Translations under genes and position numbers: made by a program | The notes under the pieces: model-generated | Told to the model about the DNA's origin: nothing | What the model saw: only the letters and a program-made list of their open reading frames with translations | The model's database searches: none | Part shown: in pieces, positions 56,024-64,000 of the stretch | Numbering within the stretch: position 1 is the first letter of the stretch | Layout of the letters: every line of letters begins with the position of its first letter | Origin: an uncultured Clostridia bacterium | Lineage (GTDB): Bacteria > Bacillota > Clostridia > TANB77 > CAG-508 | Length of the DNA stretch: 64,000 nucleotides | Reading direction: 5' to 3' | Assembly (NCBI GenBank): GCA_934177485.1 | Contig: CAKPPF010000001.1 | Coordinates: 62,001 to 126,000, forward strand

Positions 56024-57286
56024 TTAATTATAATCTTTACCAATAATTATTTTTATATCTATAGTACTTTCTTCTGAAAAGTCGGATTCTGGTTCAGCAG
56101 AAACGTTTAGCAAATGTTTAATTGAAGAAACTATATCTTCAGAGACATTAGTTTTATTTATAATTGAAGTTTTTGCTGTTGAATTTGTATTTCCAGTTTT
56201 ACTTACAGTAAAACCAGCATCAGATAAAACTTTTTTTACATTAGTTAAATTAATTTTTTTACCAGAACCGTTCAAAATTTCAACTTTTACATTTGAAAGC
56301 TCATCTTCAGAAAACTCATTGATATTTGCTAACAATCTACTCATTTGTGCAAAATATGTTTTAGTTTTTGATTTGTTTGCAATATAAAGCCATACACCAT
56401 TACATTTTTCTGGAGTTCCAGGTAGAGTGCCAGTTTCTAAATTATCTGTATTGAAACTAACTGCTGGGGCAATATATTTTTTTAATACATCAATTGGAAT
56501 ATTAGTTTTTACATATTTTTGCGCAATATCAATAAACTTTCCTATATTTACAATATTGGATGGTTTTAAAGTTTGTTTCATTACAGCTTTTAAAAAATTT
56601 CTCTGAGTTTTCATTCTACCAATATCGTTATCACCATATTCTGCAGGATATGAAGATCCATCTTGATTATGTCTAAATCTAACAACTTGTTCTGCTTTAT
56701 TTCCGTCAAGTAATTGATATCCTTGTTTTAAATCTATATATAAATCTTGATTTTCATCTGTGTAATCCATATCTATAGGTACATCAAAATACACTCCACC
56801 AATTGCATCGACAAGAGCTTTTAAAGCTTCTGTATCAATAACAACATAATATTCTAGTGGCAAGCCAGTTATTTTTTTTACAGCATTTAAGGTTCTTTGT
56901 GGATCCTTGCCTTGGTATAAAGAATTAATTTTATCAGCTGCTTTAGCTTTTTCCTTATTATTTCCAACAAAGGTATCTCTAGGAATAGAAACTAAATAAG
57001 CTTTTTGTGTTTTTGGGTTATATTTAAATACCATTATTGTATCAGTAAGGTTTTGGCTACTTCCTAAAATTAAAGCAGAAAATGGCTCTAAATTTTCTAT
57101 ATCTTCTTTAGATTGTCCCATTGCAGTTGCTACGAAACCAGAAGTACCACCACCATTTTTTACGGTACCATATATAAAATAAGCAATAACTCCAACAAGT
57201 AAAAATAAAAGTAATGCTAATACTAATTTTAAAATTATAATTTTTTTATTCGTTTTTTTATTTTTTATCTTCTTATTTTTTTTCAA
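56024..57286 (-). CDS. LCP family protein with C-terminal LytR_C domain
   Basis: 420 residues: a Lys-rich cytoplasmic start, one membrane anchor (about 17-40), the LCP catalytic domain with ALILGSSQNLTDTIMVF, YLVSIPRDTFVG, KINSLYQG, VVRFRHNQDG and DIGRMKTQRNFLKAV, and a LytR_C domain (VKVEILNGSGKKINLTNV). It probably attaches wall teichoic acid-like or capsular polymers to peptidoglycan. The start codon is TTG with AGGAG upstream. It is the second LCP gene of the window. Confidence 0.92.
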   Translation of the reverse strand: MKKNKKIKNKKTNKKIIILKLVLALLLFLLVGVIAYFIYGTVKNGGGTSGFVATAMGQSKEDIENLEPFSALILGSSQNLTDTIMVFKYNPKTQKAYLVSIPRDTFVGNNKEKAKAADKINSLYQGKDPQRTLNAVKKITGLPLEYYVVIDTEALKALVDAIGGVYFDVPIDMDYTDENQDLYIDLKQGYQLLDGNKAEQVVRFRHNQDGSSYPAEYGDNDIGRMKTQRNFLKAVMKQTLKPSNIVNIGKFIDIAQKYVKTNIPIDVLKKYIAPAVSFNTDNLETGTLPGTPEKCNGVWLYIANKSKTKTYFAQMSRLLANINEFSEDELSNVKVEILNGSGKKINLTNVKKVLSDAGFTVSKTGNTNSTAKTSIINKTNVSEDIVSSIKHLLNVSAEPESDFSEESTIDIKIIIGKDYN

Positions 57287-57352
57287 TTTTTTCTCCTAAG
57301 TTATAGTATAAGTAAAATTAGTATATCAAAAAACTAATAAAATATCAAATAA

Positions 57353-57964
57353 TTACCCGAATAATGCAAAAATTAAATTGTTATTATACATTATATTGGT
57401 AATAATTGATGAATTTATAATATTAATAATATTATTTATATTTGTAATTGGTGCTAACAGTGCAACAACTGCAAGAACAATATAAATAAATAAAAATCCC
57501 TTAATTAAACCATAGGCAAATCCACCAACAGAGTTAAATTGTTTAATTATTGGAAGCTTTGCAATTAAGTCGGCACCAAACTTAAAAAATAATAAAATTA
57601 TTTTTGATATTATAAAAACAATAAGAACGCAACCAATATTTACGATTGTTTTTGAAATATTAGAGGCTAATACACCTGCAGATGCGTTTTTTGCGTGAGT
57701 ATAGTAATTTGATAGAATATTATCTTTTTCTTCTTTAGATACATCTGAAGATAGTCTATCTTGTATAGTCACTTCTAGCTTATCATCTAAAGTGGTTTTG
57801 TTAATAATAAAATTAGATAATGGCTTATATAATATTAATGAAATAACTATAGCTAAAACAAAACTTATTAACTTAAAAGCAACATTAATTAACCCTTTTT
57901 TATATCCAATAAAAGTAAAAAGAGCAATTATTACTAGAACAATAATATCAATTAAATAATTCAT
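57353..57964 (-). CDS. CvpA-family membrane protein
   Basis: 203 residues with four to five membrane segments. The N-terminal YLIDIIVLVIIALFTFIGYK then KGLINVAFKLISFVLA is the CvpA signature, and FNSVGGFAYGLIKGFLFIY is the conserved C-terminal segment. The role of CvpA proteins outside colicin V export is unclear. ATG 57964 has GGAGG 5 nt upstream; the ATG at 57976 overlaps that site. Confidence 0.85.
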   Translation of the reverse strand: MNYLIDIIVLVIIALFTFIGYKKGLINVAFKLISFVLAIVISLILYKPLSNFIINKTTLDDKLEVTIQDRLSSDVSKEEKDNILSNYYTHAKNASAGVLASNISKTIVNIGCVLIVFIISKIILLFFKFGADLIAKLPIIKQFNSVGGFAYGLIKGFLFIYIVLAVVALLAPITNINNIINIINSSIITNIMYNNNLIFALFG

Positions 57965-57986
57965 AAAAACCTCCATAAAATATTAT

Positions 57987-59159
57987 TTAAATTTCAACTA
58001 TTTCGATTTTATTTTTATAAATAATACCAGCAATATTTTCGCCTATTACTATATTATTTATTTCGTTATATGAAGTATATTTCTTTATAAGCCAACCATT
58101 TAAACCAATAAAATAAATTTCTGAGCCAGTATTTATTGCAATTTTATCCTCATTCACACAAACAGATTTAATGCTTCCATTAAATTCAAAAGTATTTTTT
58201 GAATTGTTATTTACATTATAAATATTTATAATGGCTGTATTACTAAAACCAGATAATTTATTTGTAGTATATATAAAATTATTTTTTAAATTTATATCTA
58301 TAAATTCAAAAGAATTTTCAAAATCAATAATTTTTGAATCTGTTTTATCAGTTATATTAAGCAAAATTATACTAGAGTTTGTCATACATACAAGATTAGA
58401 CTTATCTTGATATTTAATATTTGTAAGTAATTCATTGTCAGGTAGATTATATGTAAAAACTACGGAATTAGTTGGATCTGTTTTAGCCTTTGCAATAGAA
58501 ATATTTTTAACAGCAGATTTTATTATTGAACCAGAGTAATCTATCTCCGCAATAGATAGATATTTATTATCATTAGAGATAACAGTTGAAGTTGCTAAAT
58601 TACTTGAAATATATGTTTTAAATAATTCATTTCCTTTTGAGTCAAAAGATACAACAATAGACTTATAGTTTGTACCAGAAAGAATAGCAGAAACATAACC
58701 GTTTTTATTAACAGATATGTTAGAAATGTTTCCTTCTAATTTATTATGCCATAATATATTTGTACCAGAAACTAAATATAGAGAATTCCCATTCTTTTCG
58801 GCAACAACTAAAAACTTGTTAGAATTGCAAAACAAAGGAGTTGAAACATAAACATCATTTTGCGCAGCTATTTGTCCGGAAGTATTATAAGAATATAAAA
58901 TATTTTTATTTAATAAAGCAATATATTTATCATATGCCCAAACAAATTGATCTTCGTTGGGGTTAATTTCAATTGTAGGAAGATTATTTTGATTTAATTG
59001 TTTTCTAAAAATATGAATATCTGTAAATTCTCTAAAAGATGAATTAAAAAAGTAAATAATACCTAATATTAAAATAATTAAAAGAAAAATAGCTAATGAT
59101 AAAAAAACAGTAACTTTTTTCATATTTAGTTTCTTGGTTGGAAATTTAATTATTGACAT
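57987..59159 (-). CDS. DUF5711-like membrane-anchored beta-propeller protein
   Basis: 390 residues with one N-terminal membrane segment (about 17-37) and a long extracytoplasmic part of repeated short strands (WAYDKYIALLNKNILYSY, YLVSGTNILWHNKLEG, YLSIAEIDYSGS) that looks like a beta-propeller. This matches the DUF5711 family of Clostridia, of unknown function. AAGGAG precedes the ATG. It lies 22 nt upstream of cvpA in the same direction. Confidence 0.7.
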   Translation of the reverse strand: MSIIKFPTKKLNMKKVTVFLSLAIFLLIILILGIIYFFNSSFREFTDIHIFRKQLNQNNLPTIEINPNEDQFVWAYDKYIALLNKNILYSYNTSGQIAAQNDVYVSTPLFCNSNKFLVVAEKNGNSLYLVSGTNILWHNKLEGNISNISVNKNGYVSAILSGTNYKSIVVSFDSKGNELFKTYISSNLATSTVISNDNKYLSIAEIDYSGSIIKSAVKNISIAKAKTDPTNSVVFTYNLPDNELLTNIKYQDKSNLVCMTNSSIILLNITDKTDSKIIDFENSFEFIDINLKNNFIYTTNKLSGFSNTAIINIYNVNNNSKNTFEFNGSIKSVCVNEDKIAINTGSEIYFIGLNGWLIKKYTSYNEINNIVIGENIAGIIYKNKIEIVEI

Positions 59160-59215
59160 ATGCTATTCTCCTTACATTTATATTAAGTTATTTATATCAG
59201 TTTTTAAGCAAATTT

Positions 59216-60229
59216 TCAATACCTATTAAATAATATTAAAAATATTTGAATAAAACCAATTATACCAAAAATCGGATAAAAAAAGTTAATTAAATCCGAA
59301 AAAGAAAAAAAGCAAAAAATAAAAGAAAATAATAAAAAAAATAATAATTTTAAAGTATAATTTTTTTCTTTGAAGTTATTAACAAATGTATAACCAGAAG
59401 ATATCATTGTTGTGAAAATTGCCGACAAAACAATAAAAAAATAAAAATATAAAAATATTTTTAATGAATTATTACAAATATATAATATTGGTAATTCAAT
59501 ATTATATATTGATGAATAAAAGCACAATAATAATAAATTAATAAAAAAAATTAAAATAAAAATAATTAAAGAATATATAAAAGAAATTTTAAAACTTATA
59601 TTAGATTTGTTATAATTAATTTTTAAATCAAAAACGATTGGAATTAATAATAAACTATTATAACTAAAATATATTAAACCTGTTGTTATTGCATATAAAA
59701 TACTATAATTATTAGTAGTTAAAGATACCGAAAAAATATTGTCTATATTTATATTAAAATAACATAGCAACAACATAAATAAAATTAAAATTGGCATTAG
59801 AATTCTGTTAATAATATAAATAAAATCAATATTTTTATTATAAAAAATATTAAAACAAATAAATATGGAAATAAAAACTACAATATATTTTTCTATATTA
59901 AATTGATAATTAAAAAGAGCTGCTAAAGCAATAATCATAATATAAAAAGAAGATGCTAAAAAAATATTAATAATAAATAAAAAGAATTTAGAATTAAAAT
60001 ATTTATATTTTTTTTCTAAATAAAGTAAAAAATAAGAATAACTATTTAAATTATTATTTTTCTTAATATTTATACATTTAAATATTAAAAAAAATAATAG
60101 TAAAGAAAAGACAAAAATAGAAACAAAACTATACAAATTAAATATAGTAAAAAAATTAAATATTTCTTTTCCAGAGGCAAAACCTGCACCAACAAAAGTT
60201 CCAATTAAAACAAAAATTATATCAAACAT
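59216..60229 (-). CDS. YkvI-like membrane protein (APC-superfamily transporter)
   Basis: 337 residues, about ten membrane segments. The N-terminal FVLIGTFVGAGFASGKEIFNFF carries the GxGFASGxE motif of the YkvI family, related to amino acid/cation symporters; later TMISSGYTFVNNF and a final GIIGFIQIF segment fit. Substrate unknown. GGAGG precedes the ATG. It is the first gene of the leftward unit. Confidence 0.8.
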   Translation of the reverse strand: MFDIIFVLIGTFVGAGFASGKEIFNFFTIFNLYSFVSIFVFSLLLFFLIFKCINIKKNNNLNSYSYFLLYLEKKYKYFNSKFFLFIINIFLASSFYIMIIALAALFNYQFNIEKYIVVFISIFICFNIFYNKNIDFIYIINRILMPILILFMLLLCYFNINIDNIFSVSLTTNNYSILYAITTGLIYFSYNSLLLIPIVFDLKINYNKSNISFKISFIYSLIIFILIFFINLLLLCFYSSIYNIELPILYICNNSLKIFLYFYFFIVLSAIFTTMISSGYTFVNNFKEKNYTLKLLFFLLFSFIFCFFSFSDLINFFYPIFGIIGFIQIFLILFNRY

Positions 60230-60321
60230 ATATCCTCCAAAATAGTAATTTTATTAAATTTTATGAACTTATAAATATAAAATAACTAAAAATTGTTAAT
60301 AATATAATCTAAGGTGATAAA

Positions 60322-61440
60322 GTGAAAAAAGGTAAAGCTAAATATATAGCTAAAAAAATGTTAGGAATTTTTATAATTGCTTTTTTTAGTATTATAGTGT
60401 ATCAGCTTTTTATGGATTTAAGAAAAAATACTGACTTAGATGAAACATATGGAACAAAACTTTCTGCAGAAGAAGATGAAGTTACAACCGAAGATATTAG
60501 TGCAACAATAGAAAAAATTTCAGATTATGTGGTTGGAATATCTAAAATAAAAAATACAGGAAGCTCAGTTTTTTTATCAAGCTCTTCGCAAAGTCTGGGG
60601 CTAGGAACAGGAATAATAATTTCAAAAAAAGGCTATATACTAACTAATCAACATGTCTCTGGAAATCAAGGAGAATATTGTTATATTACTGATAAAAGTG
60701 GACAAACATACAGTGGAAACATAGTGTTTTCTAACTCTGACATAGATATTGCAATAATTAAAGTAAATAAAACATTTAAAGATTGCGCTCAAATATTAAA
60801 TACCAATATTGCAAAAGTAGGAGAAGAAGTATATGCAATAGGAAACCCTATTGGATACGAATTTCAAAGAACTGTAACAGGCGGAATAATAAGTGCAGTA
60901 AACAGAACAGTTAAAATAAAAAACGAAGATGAAACATATTCATATATGTCAAATTTAATACAAACAGATGCGACCATAAATCCTGGAAATAGTGGAGGAC
61001 CACTAATAGATAAAAATGGGAACATAATTGGAATAAATACAATAAAAATAACATCAGCAGAAGGAATTGGTTTTGCGATTCCAATTGATATAGTAAAACC
61101 AATAGTAGATAAATATGAATTAAATGGAGAATTTAAGGAAGCATATTTAGGTATATTTGCATATGATGGATCTGTTATGTCTTATATAAATCAAAATTTA
61201 AATTATTCAAAAGGTGTATACATTGAAAGCATTGCTAAAAATGGACCAGCAGATAATTCTGAGTTAAAACAGGGAGATATAATAATAAAAATTGATAATA
61301 CAAGTATAAATAAAATGAGTGAATTACAAAAATATATATTTACAAAAGAGCCTGAAGATGAAGTAAATCTTTTTATAATAAGAGAAAATGAAGAAAAAAT
61401 AATAAAAATAAAATTAGGACAAAGAAAAAATAATAATTAA
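60322..61440 (+). CDS. htrA: HtrA/DegP-type serine protease
   Basis: 372-residue membrane-tethered S1C protease for envelope protein quality control. N-terminal anchor (about 13-30), protease domain with His in ILTNQHVSG, Asp in NSDIDIAIIKV and Ser in INPGNSGGPLID, and one PDZ domain (YLGIFAYDG...KQGDIIIKIDNTSI). The start codon is GTG 60322 with AAGGTGAT upstream. It is divergent from the YkvI gene. Confidence 0.94.
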   Translation: MKKGKAKYIAKKMLGIFIIAFFSIIVYQLFMDLRKNTDLDETYGTKLSAEEDEVTTEDISATIEKISDYVVGISKIKNTGSSVFLSSSSQSLGLGTGIIISKKGYILTNQHVSGNQGEYCYITDKSGQTYSGNIVFSNSDIDIAIIKVNKTFKDCAQILNTNIAKVGEEVYAIGNPIGYEFQRTVTGGIISAVNRTVKIKNEDETYSYMSNLIQTDATINPGNSGGPLIDKNGNIIGINTIKITSAEGIGFAIPIDIVKPIVDKYELNGEFKEAYLGIFAYDGSVMSYINQNLNYSKGVYIESIAKNGPADNSELKQGDIIIKIDNTSINKMSELQKYIFTKEPEDEVNLFIIRENEEKIIKIKLGQRKNNN

Positions 61441-61487
61441 TGAATAGCAAAAAACGTAATGAATAAAATTAAATATAGGAGGATAAA

Positions 61488-61946
61488 ATGGAAAAAATAA
61501 AAATATATGCAAAATCAATTTTAATACCAGTTGTTGTTGGGGGAATTATTGGAATAATAATATCAGGTTTTATAGATTATAATTCATTACAAAAGCCAAT
61601 ATTATCACCACCAAGTATATTATTTCCAATAATGTGGACTATTCTATATGTCTTAATGGGAATATCATACGGTATTTTAGAAAGTAATAAACTAGTAGAT
61701 AAAAAAATTAATATTATTTATTATTTACAGCTCTTTGTTAATGCAATGTGGTCAATTTTATTTTTTGTATTAAAATTAAGATTGTTTTCTTTTATTTGGA
61801 TTTTAATTTTGGATATTTTAGTTGCAATTATGATAATTAGTTTTTATAAGAAAAATAAAGTAGCAGGATTACTTCAGCTTCCATATATTATATGGATTAT
61901 ATTTGCATCATATCTAAATATAGCAATTTATATACTAAACAAGTAA
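61488..61946 (+). CDS. TspO/MBR family membrane protein
   Basis: 152 residues with five membrane segments. LQKPILSPPSILFPIMWTIL is the characteristic PP...F...W motif of TspO/translocator proteins, which bind porphyrins or sterols; NAMWSILFF and the C-terminal LLQLPYIIWIIFASYLN also match. AGGAGG precedes the ATG. A strong hairpin follows. Confidence 0.93.
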   Translation: MEKIKIYAKSILIPVVVGGIIGIIISGFIDYNSLQKPILSPPSILFPIMWTILYVLMGISYGILESNKLVDKKINIIYYLQLFVNAMWSILFFVLKLRLFSFIWILILDILVAIMIISFYKKNKVAGLLQLPYIIWIIFASYLNIAIYILNK

Positions 61947-61980
61947 AAGTACAAAGTAGAAACATACTTTGTACTTTTTC
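61945..61980. terminator. Bidirectional terminator between TspO and EamA genes
   Basis: AAAAGTACAAAGTA (61945-61958) pairs with TACTTTGTACTTTT (61965-61978), loop GAAACA, followed by T residues on the plus strand and a matching A/T tail on the minus strand. Confidence 0.85.
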
Positions 61981-61990
61981 TATAAAAAAA

Positions 61991-62839
61991 TTAAATTTTA
62001 ATTAATATTACTCCTAATATAATTAACATACTAATAAATAATTTATATAAAAGCATTTTTTTATTTTTATCTTTAAAAAATTCATATATTGAATTTAAAA
62101 TTGATGTTAAGGTTAAAAGAGGCGCTACAACAGAAACATTTCCTTGTTCATATGCTTTTACAGAAGATATTAACATGACACACCAAGAAAAGCTAACCAA
62201 TAAAAACTTTCTTTTATTATATAAATTAAATTCTTTTTTTAAATCTTTAATAGAAAGTTTAGAAAATATTTTTATTATAACAGATGGAACTAAAACAGTA
62301 AAAACGGTATAAATACAAATATTAAAATTTTGAGCAATATTTACATTTATAAACATTGCTATTGCAAAAAGAAAATTTGATATAAAAGACATAATAAAAT
62401 ATTTATTTAATTGTATTTTTCCAGATTTGTTCACAGATAACAAAACATTAGACACAAGAATTAAAACAATGCCTATGATTTTATTTAAAATAAATGATTC
62501 TTTTAAGAAAACAAATCCAAATATTACTAAAAATACAGTAGATAATTGTTTTAACATACTAAAAGTTGATGGATCAAGACCGTATCTTGCTTCTATATTT
62601 AATCTGTCTGTTATAGCATAAATAATAGTTACAATTCCAACAATAATATAAACTGTAAAACTACTAGGAAATCTAAAAGCAAATAAAGGCGATAAAATTA
62701 GCGCGAAAAGTGCAGTAAAAAATTCTAATAAAATTGTTAGAGCAGATGCATTTTTCATATCTCTATTAACGCTTTTAAAACCTTGTGCAAATATAACTGC
62801 AAAAATTAAATAAATTATAACCCATATAATATAACTCAA
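61991..62839 (-). CDS. EamA/DMT-family transporter
   Basis: 282 residues with about ten membrane segments in two halves, as in drug/metabolite transporters. FGFVFLKESFILNKIIGIVL in the first half and SSVKAYEQGNVSVVAPLLTL in the second are typical EamA segments. The start codon is TTG with GGAGGAT about 8 nt upstream. Substrate unknown. Confidence 0.88.
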   Translation of the reverse strand: MSYIIWVIIYLIFAVIFAQGFKSVNRDMKNASALTILLEFFTALFALILSPLFAFRFPSSFTVYIIVGIVTIIYAITDRLNIEARYGLDPSTFSMLKQLSTVFLVIFGFVFLKESFILNKIIGIVLILVSNVLLSVNKSGKIQLNKYFIMSFISNFLFAIAMFINVNIAQNFNICIYTVFTVLVPSVIIKIFSKLSIKDLKKEFNLYNKRKFLLVSFSWCVMLISSVKAYEQGNVSVVAPLLTLTSILNSIYEFFKDKNKKMLLYKLFISMLIILGVILIKI

Positions 62840-62928
62840 AACTATATCCTCCGATTATAGTATTAACAAATTTTACAATATAATTAATAACAATTTAGAT
62901 TTAATATGTAAATAAAAATATAATAAAT

Positions 62929-62960
62929 AAGATAGGTATTTAATTGAAATTACCTGTCTT
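62929..62960 (+). terminator. Orphan hairpin with T-rich tail before the 68-residue gene
   Basis: AAGATAGGTA (62929-62938) pairs with TACCTGTCTT (62951-62960) with one T-G pair, followed by TTATTATATAATTA. It lies upstream of the gene at 63025 and downstream of no plus-strand gene, so it may be a leader attenuator or just structured DNA. Confidence 0.45.
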
Positions 62961-63024
62961 TTATTATATAATTACTACAATAGATTAATTAATAAAATTA
63001 GAATAATAAAAAGGAGATAAAATA

Positions 63025-63231
63025 ATGAACCAATTAAAATCAGGAATATTATCAATAATTTTAGGTAATTTGTTATACCTAGTGTACATATTTTTAAGCG
63101 GAAATGAAACAACTAATTTTGGAGACTTTAGTAAAGGAGTTTTACTAGGATTATCAATAGGAAGCAATTTAGTTGGAATTATATTAACAGCTGCATACAT
63201 TGGAAAAGAAGATAAAAAGAACGAAAAATGA
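63025..63231 (+). CDS. Small two-span membrane protein of unknown function
   Basis: 68 residues with two hydrophobic helices (ILSIILGNLLYLVYIFL and GLSIGSNLVGIILTAAYI) and a charged C-terminus (GKEDKKNEK). The loop has NETTNFGDFSKG. Not recognised. AAGGAG before the ATG supports translation. It lies 43 nt before the SanA/YdcF-like gene, probably in one transcript. Confidence 0.65.
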   Translation: MNQLKSGILSIILGNLLYLVYIFLSGNETTNFGDFSKGVLLGLSIGSNLVGIILTAAYIGKEDKKNEK

Positions 63232-63274
63232 TTTAAAGGCAAAAAAATAACTGAGCATATTTAAGGAGAAAAAA

Positions 63275-63946
63275 ATGAAAAAAGTACTAATGTATGGAAT
63301 AATATTTATTGCTATTATATTAATAATTATTTTAATAATAAATTTATATGTAAGAATATCTACAAATAAAAAAATTATTAAAGAAAATGAATACTCAAAA
63401 TTATCAGATGTAGACTGTATAATTATTCTAGGAGCAGGAATATGGGGAGACAAACCAAGCCCAATGCTAGAAGATAGATTACAAGAGGGTATTAAATTAT
63501 ATCAAAATAATGTATCAGATAAAATAATAATGAGTGGGGACCATGGCAGAGAAGAATATGATGAAGTAAATATTATGAAAAAATATGCAATTGAAAATGG
63601 TGTACCATCAGAAAATATATTTATGGATCACGCCGGTTTTTCTACTTATGAAAGCATATACAGAGCTAAAGATATTTTTAAAGCTAAGAAAGTAGTAATA
63701 GTTACGCAAAAATATCACTTGTATAGAGCTTTATATATTGCAAATCAATTAGGATTGGAAGCTTATGGAGTAGGAGCAGACCCAAGACAATATGTAGGAG
63801 CAACTTATAGAGAATTAAGAGAAATAATAGCAAGAAACAAAGATTTCATAAAATGTATACTAAAACCAGAACCTACTTACTTAGGAGATACAATACCTGT
63901 AAGTGGAAATGGAGACATTACAAATGATAATAAGGAAGATATTTAA
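63275..63946 (+). CDS. SanA/YdcF-like DUF218 protein
   Basis: 223 residues: an N-terminal membrane anchor (about 6-27) and a DUF218 domain with CIIILGAGIWGDKPSPMLEDR, KIIMSGDHGREEYDE, MDHAGFSTYESIYRAKDIF and VTQKYHLYRALYIANQLG. Family members such as SanA affect envelope permeability to vancomycin in enterobacteria; the enzymatic role is not known. AAGGAG precedes the ATG. Confidence 0.9.
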   Translation: MKKVLMYGIIFIAIILIIILIINLYVRISTNKKIIKENEYSKLSDVDCIIILGAGIWGDKPSPMLEDRLQEGIKLYQNNVSDKIIMSGDHGREEYDEVNIMKKYAIENGVPSENIFMDHAGFSTYESIYRAKDIFKAKKVVIVTQKYHLYRALYIANQLGLEAYGVGADPRQYVGATYRELREIIARNKDFIKCILKPEPTYLGDTIPVSGNGDITNDNKEDI

Positions 63947-64000
63947 ACAATAATATAAGATAAAAAATTATAAAAATTGATAAAAGCCAGATACTTAAAC

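Overview
The window is a stretch of a very AT-rich chromosome (Firmicutes, Clostridia-like) that includes the replication origin. The organism call is an inference. It rests on the Firmicutes-type order rpmH-rnpA-yidD-yidC-jag-mnmE-mnmG-rsmG-parA-parB leading one way from the origin and dnaA-dnaN-recF-gyrB the other, on AAGGAGG-type ribosome binding sites, and on BY-kinase/PHP-phosphatase polysaccharide genes. Coding regions are rich in Lys, Asn and Ile. An uncultured gut-type Clostridia lineage would fit, but the genus cannot be read from the sequence.

Layout. 1-422 is the 3' end of a 2-hydroxyacyl-CoA dehydratase/activase-family gene. 423-4072 is a gene-free AT desert with four DnaA-box-like sites about 830-910 bp apart. 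4073-9441 holds an arginase and a convergent cell-wall operon: alanine racemase, a D-aspartate-ligase-like ATP-grasp enzyme and a MurE-type ligase, with a ~100-bp tandem repeat inside. 9442-10118 has dispersed repeats and two tRNA-Ser genes. 10243-19023 is the leftward origin arm. 19250-21258 is a bipartite oriC around dnaA, and dnaN, recF and gyrB follow to 25443.

26230-30326 (plus strand) encodes one half of a type IV secretion-like machine: a TraC-N-like protein, a VirB4 ATPase, a CpaE/TadZ-like P-loop protein and an unknown protein. 30595-45252 is an exopolysaccharide locus: LCP ligase, priming sugar transferase, glycosyltransferases, a frameshifted EpsG-type polymerase, a pyruvyltransferase-FrhB fusion, a Wzx flippase, a WecB epimerase, and the CapA/CapB/PHP chain-length and tyrosine-phosphorylation module. 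gyrA follows. On the minus strand 48144-53808 carries dnaI, dnaD and the other half of the T4SS-like machine: PrgI/VirB3-, VirB6- and VirB2-like proteins, a VirD4 coupling ATPase and a 50-residue membrane peptide.

53911-64000 holds a DUF1858 protein and a tRNA cluster Lys-Glu-Thr in which tRNA-Thr is split by a 222-nt group I intron. After these come an apparently leaderless HNH nuclease gene, an SDR reductase, a second LCP protein, CvpA, DUF5711 and YkvI membrane proteins, an HtrA protease, TspO, an EamA transporter and a SanA/YdcF-like protein.

The most interesting points are the two-block, relaxase-less T4SS-like system beside oriC, the intron in tRNA-Thr(UGU) with a neighbouring HNH gene, a hairpin that appears to bring a distant Shine-Dalgarno site to the LCP start codon, and the regularly spaced DnaA boxes in the 3.6-kb desert. 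A dispersed composite palindromic repeat family occupies at least ten intergenic places.
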